From positions 38,864,073 to 38,928,072 of the forward strand of contig CM026400.1 of NCBI GenBank assembly GCA_014843695.1: 64,000 bases of DNA. Direction: 5' to 3'. Below, piece after piece: positions 22,979 through 34,060 of this stretch (its first letter is position 1; each line of letters starts with the position of its first letter). Below the pieces are notes generated by a model. It saw nothing but the letters and a program-made list of their open reading frames with translations. It searched no databases and was not told the origin of the DNA. The stretch comes from Archivesica marissinica. Its lineage: Eukaryota; Mollusca; Bivalvia; Venerida; Vesicomyidae. The position numbers were made by a program, and so were the translations under genes.

Positions 22979-23978
22979 NNNNNNNNNNNNNNNNNNNNNN
23001 NNNNNNNNNNNNNNNNNNNNNNNNNNNNNNNNNNNNNNNNNNNNNNNNNNNNNNNNNNNNNNNNNNNNNNNNNNNNNNNNNNNNNNNNNNNNNNNNNNNN
23101 NNNNNNNNNNNNNNNNNNNNNNNNNNNNNNNNNNNNNNNNNNNNNNNNNNNNNNNNNNNNNNNNNNNNNNNNNNNNNNNNNNNNNNNNNNNNNNNNNNNN
23201 NNNNNNNNNNNNNNNNNNNNNNNNNNNNNNNNNNNNNNNNNNNNNNNNNNNNNNNNNNNNNNNNNNNNNNNNNNNNNNNNNNNNNNNNNNNNNNNNNNNN
23301 NNNNNNNNNNNNNNNNNNNNNNNNNNNNNNNNNNNNNNNNNNNNNNNNNNNNNNNNNNNNNNNNNNNNNNNNNNNNNNNNNNNNNNNNNNNNNNNNNNNN
23401 NNNNNNNNNNNNNNNNNNNNNNNNNNNNNNNNNNNNNNNNNNNNNNNNNNNNNNNNNNNNNNNNNNNNNNNNNNNNNNNNNNNNNNNNNNNNNNNNNNNN
23501 NNNNNNNNNNNNNNNNNNNNNNNNNNNNNNNNNNNNNNNNNNNNNNNNNNNNNNNNNNNNNNNNNNNNNNNNNNNNNNNNNNNNNNNNNNNNNNNNNNNN
23601 NNNNNNNNNNNNNNNNNNNNNNNNNNNNNNNNNNNNNNNNNNNNNNNNNNNNNNNNNNNNNNNNNNNNNNNNNNNNNNNNNNNNNNNNNNNNNNNNNNNN
23701 NNNNNNNNNNNNNNNNNNNNNNNNNNNNNNNNNNNNNNNNNNNNNNNNNNNNNNNNNNNNNNNNNNNNNNNNNNNNNNNNNNNNNNNNNNNNNNNNNNNN
23801 NNNNNNNNNNNNNNNNNNNNNNNNNNNNNNNNNNNNNNNNNNNNNNNNNNNNNNNNNNNNNNNNNNNNNNNNNNNNNNNNNNNNNNNNNNNNNNNNNNNN
23901 NNNNNNNNNNNNNNNNNNNNNNNNNNNNNNNNNNNNNNNNNNNNNNNNNNNNNNNNNNNNNNNNNNNNNNNNNNNNNN
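22979..23978. other. scaffold gap 1 (1,000 N)
   Basis: Exactly 1,000 undetermined bases, a placeholder size. The left edge is in the 26-bp array. The right edge begins in T-rich sequence equivalent to position 13,365 of copy A. Confidence 0.99.
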
Positions 23979-24299
23979 TTTTTTTATTTATTTTTTTTTT
24001 TTTTGCTTTGGAAATCTTAACCGAGACACCTGCCTCTGTATGCCTTAGTTTGGCCACGGGCCTGAATTTTCAGTAATTACCAAATATCTGAAATTCAATC
24101 CAACATACGATCCCAAATATCAAATGATCGTTTCCGAGTTCTCGAGTACTCGATCGGAACTGTGTCCGAGTACTCGCGTACCAAAATTGTTACTCGTTTC
24201 CATCCTTAATAAATACATATACTCACGGACACCAAGCATAAATCATAGAGAGATTAGCTGGTACTCGTCACTGAATAATAGTGCATCCACGCCTTTATC

Positions 24300-24825
24300 A
24301 ACACTTGAGCTCAGTGGACGAGAGGTTAAGGTACATTAACTTCAAATCATATGACCCTCACATGCCTCCGTGGCTTAGTGGACAATGTCGTTGATTTCAA
24401 ATCACTTGCGCCCCTCACCGGCCCCCGTGGCCAAGTGGACAAGATCGTTGATTTTAAATCACTTGCCCCTCACCGGCCTCCGTGGCTACGTGGACAATGT
24501 CGTTCATTTCAAATGACTTGCCCCTCACCGGCCTCAGTGGCCAAGTGGACAAGGTCGTTGATTTCAAATCACTTGCCCCTCACCGGCCTCAGTGGCAAAG
24601 TCGACAAGGTCGTTGATTTCAAATCACTTACCCCTCACCGGCCTCAGTGGCAAAGTGGACAAGGTCGTTGATTTCAAATCACTTACCCCTCACCGGCCTC
24701 AGTGGCAAAGTAGACAAGGTCGTTGATTTCAAATCACTTGCCCCTCACCGGCCTCAGTGGCAAAGTGGACAAGGTCGGTGATTTCAAATCACTTGCCCCT
24801 CACTAGCCTCCGTGGCTGTGTGGAC
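24300..24825 (+). repeat. 55-bp tRNA-head satellite, copy B array (about 9 units)
   Basis: Same unit as 13,690-14,110, again ending in the family-3 SINE body (24,835-24,930). The unit order and number differ from A and C. Confidence 0.9.
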
Positions 24826-25469
24826 AGTGCCTAAAAAGCACACTGGGTCTCCCTCGACCAATAATAGCTGGATAGTCGCCATATGATATAAGGTGTTTGT
24901 ATGACTTTAAACCCCAAAACAAAAACAAAACACTCAAACATCACAACAGGTGACAACTGAAATAAACAAGGAAACCTGGAAGATACTAACGTACCCAAAC
25001 GATATACTAGTAAGACCCAGACACAAACAAAACACCTCTGCGCCAGATCCAATGACCTTCACCCTAATAATTGTTCTGGTAAACAAAATCCTGGAAATCA
25101 AAAAGTGGAGCAAGCTATTCTCAATACAACAGTCTGCCATCCAATATGACATAGTACAAACAACAACATCAACAATAATATACGTCTCAGTTTATCGTTT
25201 AATATACAAACGGGTAGACTAAATATAGCTAACACATTTACGTGAGGTAAATATGATTTTGAAATAAAAGGCTTAGCTTTATCATAAATGGCATATAACC
25301 ATAACACAGTACGGTATATACTGTCAAAACAAAGTTTAATATAAAAAAGAACAAGACAAACTACAGTTCTTGCTTAATACATGTTCAAATAAATAATGCA
25401 AAGTACAATCACAGTGTAACGGACGTTCAACGCCGAATCACCGAATGTTTAACCTGCTTATTTAAATAT

Positions 25470-25983
25470 TTAAAGCGACATTACATCGGTGAAAATGCAA
25501 ATTTCTGCATAATGTAATTTCCTATCATATGTGGTATAGTTTTGTTCCAAATATTTGACGCAGAATCTAGAGTATTTCAATTAATAAACAAGCGTCGTAT
25601 ACGATGTTTGTTGACATAACAACATAATGTAAATAAGGTCAACATACATGTGTAATACAACGCGTGTATCCCGGATAACAATATGTATGGTGCGGTACAG
25701 ATTTACCACTATATCTCATATATATGCATACTTATGTTTCGACTAATCTGATTAAATTATCTATGCACGTTAATTATAGACTCCAATAATAAACAAACGT
25801 AAAAGCTGCTATATGAAATCATGCTTTCACTTTTGAGAATGTGTAGACCTCAACCTCATTGTTTATTGATTACAAGTTAGTGGTCGAATCATATTATCAT
25901 ATATATCGAAGAATTTGTAGCAGCATACTATTTATACGTAGAAAATGTATTTCTCAGCTATTTGCGATGTAATGTCACTTTAA
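25470..25983. mobile_element. TTAA-flanked MITE, copy B
   Basis: Orthologous to 14,738-15,251, with AGCGACATTACATC and GATGTAATGTCACT ends inside TTAA. Confidence 0.7.
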
Positions 25984-26458
25984 ATGAAATAATAGTTTAC
26001 TTACATGTTAAATAAATCGTTGCATCTCATTTACGAAACCGAGATGACTTCGTGACGCTAACCAAAATATGAAATCCAATTGATATGTTAATGAATTCGT
26101 TTTGTTTTTGTTATTAATTAATTAATTCATTTGTAGCATGCCCGTTTTCACAAACATAACAAATAATGGTGACACATCTTGCGGTGATGGCATAGTATGC
26201 ATTGTAACGATGTTATTATTAAATTTTAAAATTAATCACAAGAATATACTAGCATATCAATGTTCATAATTTATATATCAAACCTGCATTTACTTCCATT
26301 AAGAATATCACAGAGTACAGCGGGCTTATTCCAACACTCACTACACCTGTGACTTTCTTCCTTGAGTAAACACTGTTTGGCATATAATGTATACCTGCAT
26401 GTACAAAATGAATAAAGATTGAACATTTATATAATATGCGATATCACATAAAATCGCA

Positions 26459-27545
26459 TTAACCACCCATATGTATATATAGTAACATATACATATTATG
26501 ACCACCCATATGTATATATTGTAACATATACATATTATAACCACCCATATGTATATATTGTAACATATACATATTATAACTACCCATATGTATATATTGT
26601 AACATATACATATTATAACTACCCATATGTATATATTGTAACATATACATATTATAACCACCCATATGTATATATTGTAACAAATACATATTATAACCAC
26701 CCATATGTATATATTGTAATATATACAAATTATGACCACCCATATGTATATATTGTAACATATACATATTATAACCACCCATATGTATATATTGTAACAT
26801 ATACAAATTATGACCACCCATATGTATATATTGTAACATATACATATTATAACCACCCATATGTATATATTGTAACATATACATATTATAGCCACCCATA
26901 TGTATGTATTGTAACATATACATATTATAACCACCCATATGTATATATTGTAACATATACAAATTATGACCACCCATATGTATATATTGTAACATATACA
27001 TATTATAGCCACCCATATGTATGTATTGTAACATATACATATTATAACTACCCATATGTATATATTGTAACATATACATATTATGACCACCCATATGTAT
27101 ATATAGTAACATATACATAGTATAACCACCCATATGTATATATACATATTATATCCACCCATATGTATATATTGTAACATATACATATTATAACTACCCA
27201 TATGTATATATTGTAACATATATATATTATGACCACCCATATGTATATATATAGTAACACATACATATTATAACCACCCATATGTATATATTGTAACATA
27301 TACAAATTATGACCACCCATATGTATATATTGTAACATATACAAATTATGACCACCCATATGTATATATTGTAACATATACATATTATAGCCACCCATAT
27401 GTATGTATTGTAACATATACATATTATAACTACCCATATGTATATATTGTAACATATATATATTATGACCACCCATATGTATATATATAGTAACACATAC
27501 ATATTATAACCACCCATATGTATATATAGTAACATATATATATTA
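26459..27545. repeat. 39-bp minisatellite, copy B array (about 28 units)
   Basis: Same unit as copy A but with a different mix of variants, including ATAACTACCC and ATAGCCACCC units that are rare or absent in A. The long frames over it (up to about 300 codons) are repeat artefacts. Confidence 0.97.
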
Positions 27546-27622
27546 CAACATTTCAAAGTTACAAAGTTTTATTTGTTTAAATCCAGGTCTCAGACCCATG
27601 TGGCATACAGACATAAACATAA

Positions 27623-27945
27623 GCATATGTATACTAGAGGACATAGAAAACGCACGCTTCGGATAAGTGTTTGTTTACATGAAAAACAATAAAATATATA
27701 AAATACATAGTTTTAAACATTTTGGAATAGTTTTTAGTTGTTCAGTTTGTGTTTGGTGATAAAGATGTGATATATCTTTGATGGAATCCTTCGTATTTCA
27801 TTTTCGTATAATAATAATAATCATATAATGAAGGTGTGCGTTTTCTATGTCTTCTAGTATATAATGTAGGTGTGCGTTTTCTATGTCTTCTAGTATATAA
27901 TGAAGGTGTGCGTTTTCTATGTATTCTAGTACAGAATACATTAAT
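27623..27945. repeat. foldback with 36-bp units (copy B)
   Basis: 27,623-27,660 (TATACTAGAGGACATAGAAA + ACGCACGCTTC) is the inverse of the 36-bp unit GGTGTGCGTTTTCTATGTC + CTCTAGTATATAATGAA, which is repeated three times at 27,829-27,945. One inverted copy and a tandem array face each other across about 170 bp. In copy C the array has eight units. Confidence 0.85.
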
Positions 27946-27954
27946 ATCAAATCA

Positions 27955-28055
27955 TAATGTGTGTGTGTGTGTGTGTGTGTGTGTGGTGTGGTGTGGTGTG
28001 GTGTGTGGTGTGGTGTGGTGTGGTGTGGTGTGCGTGCGTGCGTGCGCGTGTGCAA
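27955..28055. repeat. TG / GGTGT / GTGC microsatellite
   Basis: TG run, then GGTGT units, then TGCG units. In copy C it is only a short TGTGCG run (61,048-61,078). Confidence 0.95.
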
Positions 28056-28269
28056 TCTCGGCCATTCTGTACCAGATGCCACCAATTCATTGCTAGATTT
28101 TAAATCCAAACTTAGAAACAAGTATAATGCAATGCATTAATACCAGTATTTACATATACACGCAGTGTTCATTATGCGCATGTCCACAATGTATTCCGCA
28201 ACATAAACGCACATTTGTATTCCAATTTCTTGCGAGATAATCCATATTGTGTTTGTGGTCTCGATATTA

Positions 28270-28415
28270 AAAACCTGGCCCCGAGGTTATAAATCTTTTC
28301 TCAGATCTCAATTGATCTGATTGGTTGATTCTGAGTGGTACTGTCAGCTGAACCAATCAAACGATTGAAGTGAGTTTTGAGATTGGAGAAATGTTTTATA
28401 ACCTCCAGGCCAAAA
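28270..28415. mobile_element. foldback MITE of about 145 bp (copy B)
   Basis: The left end CCTGGCCCCGAGGTTATAAA and the right end TTTTATAACCTCCAGGCC are inverse, and the inversion extends imperfectly inward (CTCAGATCTCAA versus TTGAGATTGGAG). It is non-coding. The counterpart is at 61,373-61,523. Confidence 0.75.
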
Positions 28416-29400
28416 CATTACTTCTGTCAATGTAGATAGCTATAGCATAAGCACAGGGTCTTACACGAGTTGTGATTTCATACCATATATAGTCATACAA
28501 TATTTTAATATATGGTAAGACAAATACCATACCTGTATTATCCTTTTTATCACATTGCCATAGCGGGGTCGTTTTAATAAATAACGCTACTTTTATTTTG
28601 GCGAGGAGTATTAGCGCAAATTGTCATGACGTCACTAAATCGTCGTGACGTCACTACTCAAAGCAGCGTTATATTTATGTTTTAAACAGCATTATAATTG
28701 CGTCGAGACTTCGTTTAAATCGTCATGTGTCTTATCATCGACGTTATGTACCAATTCACCTAATGCATAATGTACAGTTTTATTTACAAATTATATGAAT
28801 TATTCTTATTTACAAATTATATGAATTATTCTCTCAACCTATCAGAACCCTTCCAGGTATTATAACACGTGTGTACATAACTGTACGAAAGTATAGGATG
28901 ACTATATTACACTGAATACAAGCGAAGTTAATTAAGCGTAGGCTGTAGGAAATACTCCTGAATTGCATTTCACTAAACACAACAAAACTAGTATGTGGAA
29001 TATAACAGTTATCTGATCAACAATACTAACACCTAGTCACATATGTTTAAGATAAAGTAACATAAATAAGAGCGACGATGTGGGTTGTAAACCCGTATGC
29101 GCTATTTATTTAAGTGTCGTGCTCTTGTCTAAATGAATAAGGCATGCGAGTTCTTCATTAGAGAATTATGATAGAGGCCGAAGTGGTCCAGCAGACAAAT
29201 ATAAACAAACAAATCATTGGGAGAAACAGATACTGTGTATAAGAAATTCAGGTAGCTATCCGAATTTAAAAAATCTACACCTAACCCGAAAAATAGTTTC
29301 TATACAATTTCTGATTAAGACCAATACGTGCTTTTATTCAATGATGATGTACTATATCAAACTAAGATATTCAACAAGTAATGGTGGATACATAAAAAAT
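28416..29400. other. unannotated part of copies B and C
   Basis: Two TGACGTCA palindromes (28,627 and 28,645, CRE-like) lie within GTCGTGACGTCACTA-type repeats. Copy C keeps one of them (61,736). No gene is visible. Confidence 0.5.
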
Positions 29401-29665
29401 AACAAGTACGCCGTGAATAGGTTTCCTGAAGTATTGAGTTCATCATATAAACAGGTGCCGTTGCAATAGCTGAATTGAATATCTACAGAATGTTATGGTT
29501 ATATATAGCCACTTGAAATGATATTACATACAAATAACAAGTACGCCGTGCATAGGTTTTCTGAAGTATTGAGTTCATCATATAAACGGGTGCCGTTGCA
29601 ATAGCTGAATTGAATATCTACAGAATGTTATGGTTATATATAGCCACTTGAAATGATATGAACAT
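29401..29665. repeat. 135-bp tandem duplication private to copy B
   Basis: Units starting AACAAGTACGCCGTG at 29,401 and 29,536 are near identical, through TAGCCACTTGAAATGATAT. Copy C has one unit (62,460-62,585). Confidence 0.9.
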
Positions 29666-29931
29666 ATTTGAGTGTAGATACCAATAAGCTAGACGAAATT
29701 TTTTCATGAAAACATTGTATACTATAAACATAAAATATGTAACTATTTTAGTCACAAACAAACATAATTGTATTAGACATTTGTGGCTGAAACATTCCGG
29801 CAAAGCCTGTGCTTGCTCGATTTTGTTCAGATGCCAAGGCTATAAGGTGTCATATAATTATTTGAAACAGGTAATACATACTGTACCAGTAACTGTTGTT
29901 TGTATTAGTTTAACATGAGTACAGGTTCTTG

Positions 29932-30123
29932 CAGTCACAAATTTGCTCTGAGCTAGGCTTCAAAAACGGATAGTGAATTAACCAATCAGGAAACAGTTCG
30001 AGCTCAGTCCAAAATAATGGATGTTTTTCTACCAATGAAAAACATCCTTACAAACGCTGGATTTAGCCGAACACATTCAATCGTTAAACTGTTTCTGATG
30101 TCCGTTTTGGGGATTTGTGACTG
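29932..30123. mobile_element. 192-bp MITE with 11-bp terminal inverted repeats
   Basis: Starts CAGTCACAAAT and ends ATTTGTGACTG. Subterminal words also invert (AAACGGAT/GTCCGTTTT, GGAAACAGTT/AACTGTTTC). The centre contains a perfect 11-bp hairpin (GGATGTTTTTC...GAAAAACATCC, 30,019-30,047). Copy C at 62,856-63,034 has lost the right arm of that hairpin. Confidence 0.75.
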
Positions 30124-30168
30124 TTTGAACCATTACAAATGACAAATAAACGGCGAGAAACACAATAC

Positions 30169-30402
30169 GGATCTATAGTCCAGTGGTAACACGCTGGACT
30201 GGTAATACAGGGATCGCAGGTTCGATCCCCCGTCTGTGTCGGTGCTTTACACCGTGCACGTAAAAGAACCAGAGGAGACTCTGGAATGGGTATATGTCTG
30301 TATCATTGCGCTATCCTCCAAAATCTAAAATGACTAATCTCTTCAGGAGGCGTCGCTCATATGGGCAACCGGTAGCGGCGATAAATAAACGTAAAACACA
30401 CA
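30169..30402 (+). repeat. tRNA-Thr-derived SINE with internal deletion
   Basis: Head GGATCTATAGTCCAGTGG, anticodon GGT, B box GCAGGTTCGATCCCC, then a jump from CCCGTCTG to TGTCGGTGC that removes the segment ending in GAGGTCTCG. The CCAGAG-GAGA-CTCTGG hairpin and the terminal hairpin remain, the latter with one G-T pair (GTCGCT/AGCGGC). Confidence 0.9.
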
Positions 30403-30499
30403 GAGAAACACAATACATTGGTTCGATAATTGGTAGCGCATCGCGTGCGAAGACATAGAGATCATCGAGCATGAAAAAAGATATATAATTACAAGAGAT

Positions 30500-30950
30500 A
30501 CGAGGGCAGTTTAGAGTGACTCTTAAACATACCCTATGTGTGCTTGTAGCCTAAGTTATGATCGGGCTGAGTTATCAAATAACATTACCCATCTAATTCA
30601 CACATTATCGAATATACATGCGTGTTAAGTACAGCGTGACTCCTGTACTGACTCTATATATTTTGGTGCTTGTAGCCTAATCTATGGGCGGGCTGAGCAT
30701 GCAAATAATATTATACATCAAACACATTCATACATCAACGAATATGAGATGTGAGACAGTATAGAGTGACTCCTGTACTGACCCTATACATGTTGGTGCT
30801 TGTTAGCCTAATCTATGGCCAGATTGAGCATTCAAATCGTACACAACGTAATCACCTTAGTTTATAATAGATGAGTGTTAACTAAACATGTTAGTATGCT
30901 CGCCCACATGGTTCGCCGGAGGCGAGTAAGAAATAAGATCATTCATCTCA
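30500..30950 (+). repeat. three-unit repeat of about 130 bp ending in the conserved hairpin
   Basis: Three diverged units carrying GTGACTCCTGTACTGACTCT, GGTGCTTGTAGCCTAATCTA and GGGCTGAGCATGCAAATAA, then a hairpin (CTCGCC/GGCGAG, 30,899-30,926), AAATAAGATC and an ATCTC-rich tail. It is a SINE- or LINE-tail-like element (repeat family 2 of the hairpin finding). Copy C has it at 63,515-63,975. Confidence 0.7.
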
Positions 30951-30989
30951 TCTCAAGTGAATTGAGCAGCAATGTCACGTGATGAAGCT

Positions 30990-32028
30990 AAAACTGTCAA
31001 CAAGAGTATTTTGAAAGTTGTTTTCATGACTTAAGAAAATAATAATATACGGCAAGTGCAATTAACATTTTATACTGGTCATTATATGTGGGATCTACGC
31101 CGAGCATAGGTTCCACCACTGTTATGAACAAGTATAGCCCGGTTCGATTAGGCTATCATAGCCTATTCCAGAATAAGAAAGCCAAGTGGATGAATTACTT
31201 CTATATCCAGTGGTTATATGTCAGGATTGTGCGAAACGCTCTTCGCAAAGGCGGAAATCAAAATGGCTGTGCCCATAACCTTTTCCCCCCCAAAGAAACT
31301 TGAATACAGTGTTATAATCATGCTAAATCTACACATAACCATAATCATGCTAAATCTACACATAACCGTAATGTGTAGACTCACTACTATGTGAATGCAG
31401 CAAAATAATAACACAAACAGCCTTTCTCGCTTCCCACCCGCACAGTAGACGCCATGTTGGTTACCACGACATCTCTTCCGAATGGCCCGTTCTGCTAGAA
31501 ATATACGGTAGAGACAGAATTGATTCTGAGAAGAGAATCGTTCAAATCGTAACAGAATTATTTCCAAGAATTACTACCGAAATTATAAAACAGATTAATC
31601 GCACCTGGCTTATGTAAGATAACGTATTATTGTATGCTTTCCAGTGAAAGATAACTCCATCTTGCATTGCTTTGAAACAGTGGCAGATGGCATTTTCTCT
31701 GCCACTGGTTGCGTTTCGTATTCCTGTGGTTAGATGTACTTTTGTATTTTAGCTCTTTTCAGACTATCATGAACAGTTCATTTAGTTCATAAAGTAATAT
31801 ATTCTAATGAATTTGTTTTGTCTGTAGTTTTAAATTTTGACAGCAAACAGAAACTAACTATAAACTTATATAGGAACTATTTCTTATTACGGACGTTCAC
31901 ACTAACATAGGTGGTGGTGCGGTTATGTCAACGTAGTGCAATGAGGCCCCGGACAGGGCAGCTAAAATGAATACAATTTGAAAACAAATATTATATTAGC
32001 CAAATTCATTGGAAATCATAAAAAAAAA
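30990..32028. other. intergenic region, nothing recognised
   Basis: Unique sequence beyond copy B. A short direct repeat (AATCATGCTAAATCTACACA, twice at 31,316-31,366) is the only pattern seen. Confidence 0.5.
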
Positions 32029-32094
32029 AGATGATTTGTGTTTATTAGTGTAAGATAGGATCATATCTTACGCTAATTAACACAAATATCATCT
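32029..32094. repeat. long imperfect palindrome
   Basis: Arms 32,029-32,057 and 32,064-32,094 pair around GGATCA, with one 2-nt bulge and two mismatches. They read AGATGAT..GTGT..GTAAGATA outward to inward. It is preceded by an A run. Confidence 0.75.
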
Positions 32095-32184
32095 ATTAAT
32101 TCCAATTTACGTACATGTATATCATGACATACAATATAAACAATATCTGCATCCATAATAACAACTCAATGGTCTGGTTTATTA

Positions 32185-32428
32185 TAGTGTCACCCTATTT
32201 AAAGGGCCAGCCATTTCTGATTTTTGAGACACCTCTTTTTATGAACACAGTACTTCCCGAATCCTATGCTTGCATGCCTGGCGCCAGGCTTGTGGGCAAT
32301 TGGTAACACTTATTAAAACTAGATGGCGGCTCACCAACCTACCATATCGGAACAAACCCCTGACGAGGTTCGAATTTTCGATCTCCCGCTCCGCAGGCGG
32401 ACGCCTTAACCACTAGGCCACGGAGACG
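32185..32428 (-). repeat. tRNA-derived SINE with Arg-like head
   Basis: The minus strand starts GTCTCCGTGGCCTAGTGG (A box), then anticodon arm TCCGC-CTGCGGA-GCGGG (anticodon position GCG, arginine), a B-box region AATTCGAACCTCG and a body with GAGCCGCCATCTAGTTTTAA. The T arm is imperfect and animal nuclear genomes normally use inosine-modified ACG tRNA for these codons, so this is a SINE or tRNA pseudogene and not a functional gene. Confidence 0.65.
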
Positions 32429-32554
32429 GTATGTTTGGCACTAGACAATTGTCCTGCATTGATGCAATTCAAAGAGGGTAATGAGACGTGTTCGTGGAAC
32501 AGGCCGTTACACACGCAATGCGGCAGTTTCTGGACATATCAGATGCATTCACAC

Positions 32555-32910
32555 TCTAATTATATATATAATAAACAAATGAAATGTGTTGCCAGTATGT
32601 GGGTACGCTTTTCCCGCCTACCAGTCCAAAGGTTAATGTATGTGTTTATATATATAATAAACAAATGAAATGTGTTGCCAGTAATTGGGTACGCTTTTCC
32701 CGCCTACCAGTCCAAAGGTTAAAGTATGTGTTTATATATATAATAAACAAATGAAATGTGTTGCAAGTATTTGGGTATGCTTTTCCCGCCTACCAGTCCA
32801 AAGGGTAAAGTCTGTGTTTATATATATAATAAACAAATGAAATGTGTTGCCAGTATGTGGGTACGCTTTTCCCGCCTACCAGTCCAAAGGGTAAAGTCTG
32901 TGTTTATGGC
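32555..32910. repeat. 86-bp minisatellite, four units
   Basis: The unit runs from TATATATAATAAACAAATGA through GTGTTGCCAGTATGTGGGTA and CTTTTCCCGCCTACCAGTCC. Later units are slightly diverged. Confidence 0.93.
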
Positions 32911-33626
32911 ACAACATATAAAAACTTGCAATACAGTGAAGATAATTGTTCGATGCAAGTGATTGTTCTACAGAATATACTGATATTGGAAACCTCAAGA
33001 TAAATATTCCTGTACTACTGTTGTAGAGTCTGAATATTTAGGGCAGTCACTTGTATACATAACATTCGAAAACCAAATCAATCATTGTTGAACCATCAAA
33101 CCTAATAATAGTTTTCTGTAAGTCTACAGCTTTGACCACTCGGCCATCCTATCATATGTGATTTATTTTATATTATTCAATCAGCATGTTTGTATACAAG
33201 TGACTGACCTGATTAATCGAACTGTACTATCGTACATGATTAAATTGGGTTTTAAAAATAGATCACACATGTAAACACATCAATATTGGATATTTGGGGG
33301 TATACAATTTATAATTATTAACTAATTAAAAGTTATGTTCTGCAATAGTTGTTAATTGGATATTTACCACTATACGATCACAGAGGGCCTCGAAATACGG
33401 AACAACGTCAGACTCTATGTTGCACATAGTTTCACACAAAGCATTGGGATAAGAGCCGGGGACACACGTAGCCCTGTATTTCTAAAAATAGTAAACAGCT
33501 CGTTTAGCTTAAAATATAAATCACAACTTAGTATCTTTGGAACTACTACATGATTTGTTTGTTCTTTAGCGGGGGGGGATTATACTCACATATATGGGTT
33601 CATATATCGATTCTTCGGTAGGTTCA
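32911..33626. other. 3' flank of the NACHT gene
   Basis: Downstream of the stop codon on the minus strand. A candidate polyadenylation signal AATAAA (minus strand) lies near 33,165-33,170, about 460 bp after the stop. No other feature is seen. Confidence 0.4.
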
Positions 33627-34060
33627 TTAAGGTAATTGTGTTGCATTATCTTCCTCCTCAGACCCGTAGCATATCACTTTGCGCGGCGAACTTATGATTG
33701 ATGCTTCGGTAGGTTCATTCACAGGTAATTGTGTCGCAATATTTTTCTCCTTAGACCCATAGTACATCATTTTGTCACGCACACTTTGGATTGGTGCTAT
33801 GGTAGGTTCATTCGCATGTAATTGGTTCGCAATATATCTCTGCTTAGACCCATAGTACGGCATTCCGAACGCAATATCGTCCTCCTCAGACTTATAATAA
33901 ATTATTTTATTACCCGAACTGTGGGCAATATTTTTCTTCTTAGACCCATAGTACATCATTTTGTCACGCACACTTTGGATTGATTCTTCGGTAGGTTCAT
34001 TCACAGGTAATTGTGTCGCAATATCTTTCTCCTCAGACCTAGCGTACATCATGTGTTCCA
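33627..34060 (-). repeat. coding minisatellite: C-terminal 31-residue repeats
   Basis: Six diverged units with the pattern YYGSKEKNIATQLPVNEPTE + ESIQSVRDK, some internally deleted (15-18 residues). All stay in frame until the stop. At the DNA level the stop arises because CCTGTGAATGAACC of sister units has become CCTTAATGAACC here, a 2-bp loss. Repeat-like codons continue out of frame past it. Confidence 0.85.

Larger units (their letters stand above)
23979..30985. other. segmental duplication copy B
   Basis: Collinear with copy A from about 13,365 to 18,290 and with copy C from about 56,985 to the window end. The left part of the unit (SLC16-like exon, two SINEs) is absent or lost in the gap. 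B carries a private 135-bp tandem duplication (units start at 29,401 and 29,536) that C has once. Confidence 0.9.

Noticed and set aside
22954..24057. Frames spanning the N runs (also at 49,754-50,873)
   Set aside because: They consist of undetermined bases in 1,000-N gaps.
26341..27556. Frames of 299 and 224 codons in copy B
   Set aside because: Same 39-bp repeat artefact. They overlap each other in different frames.
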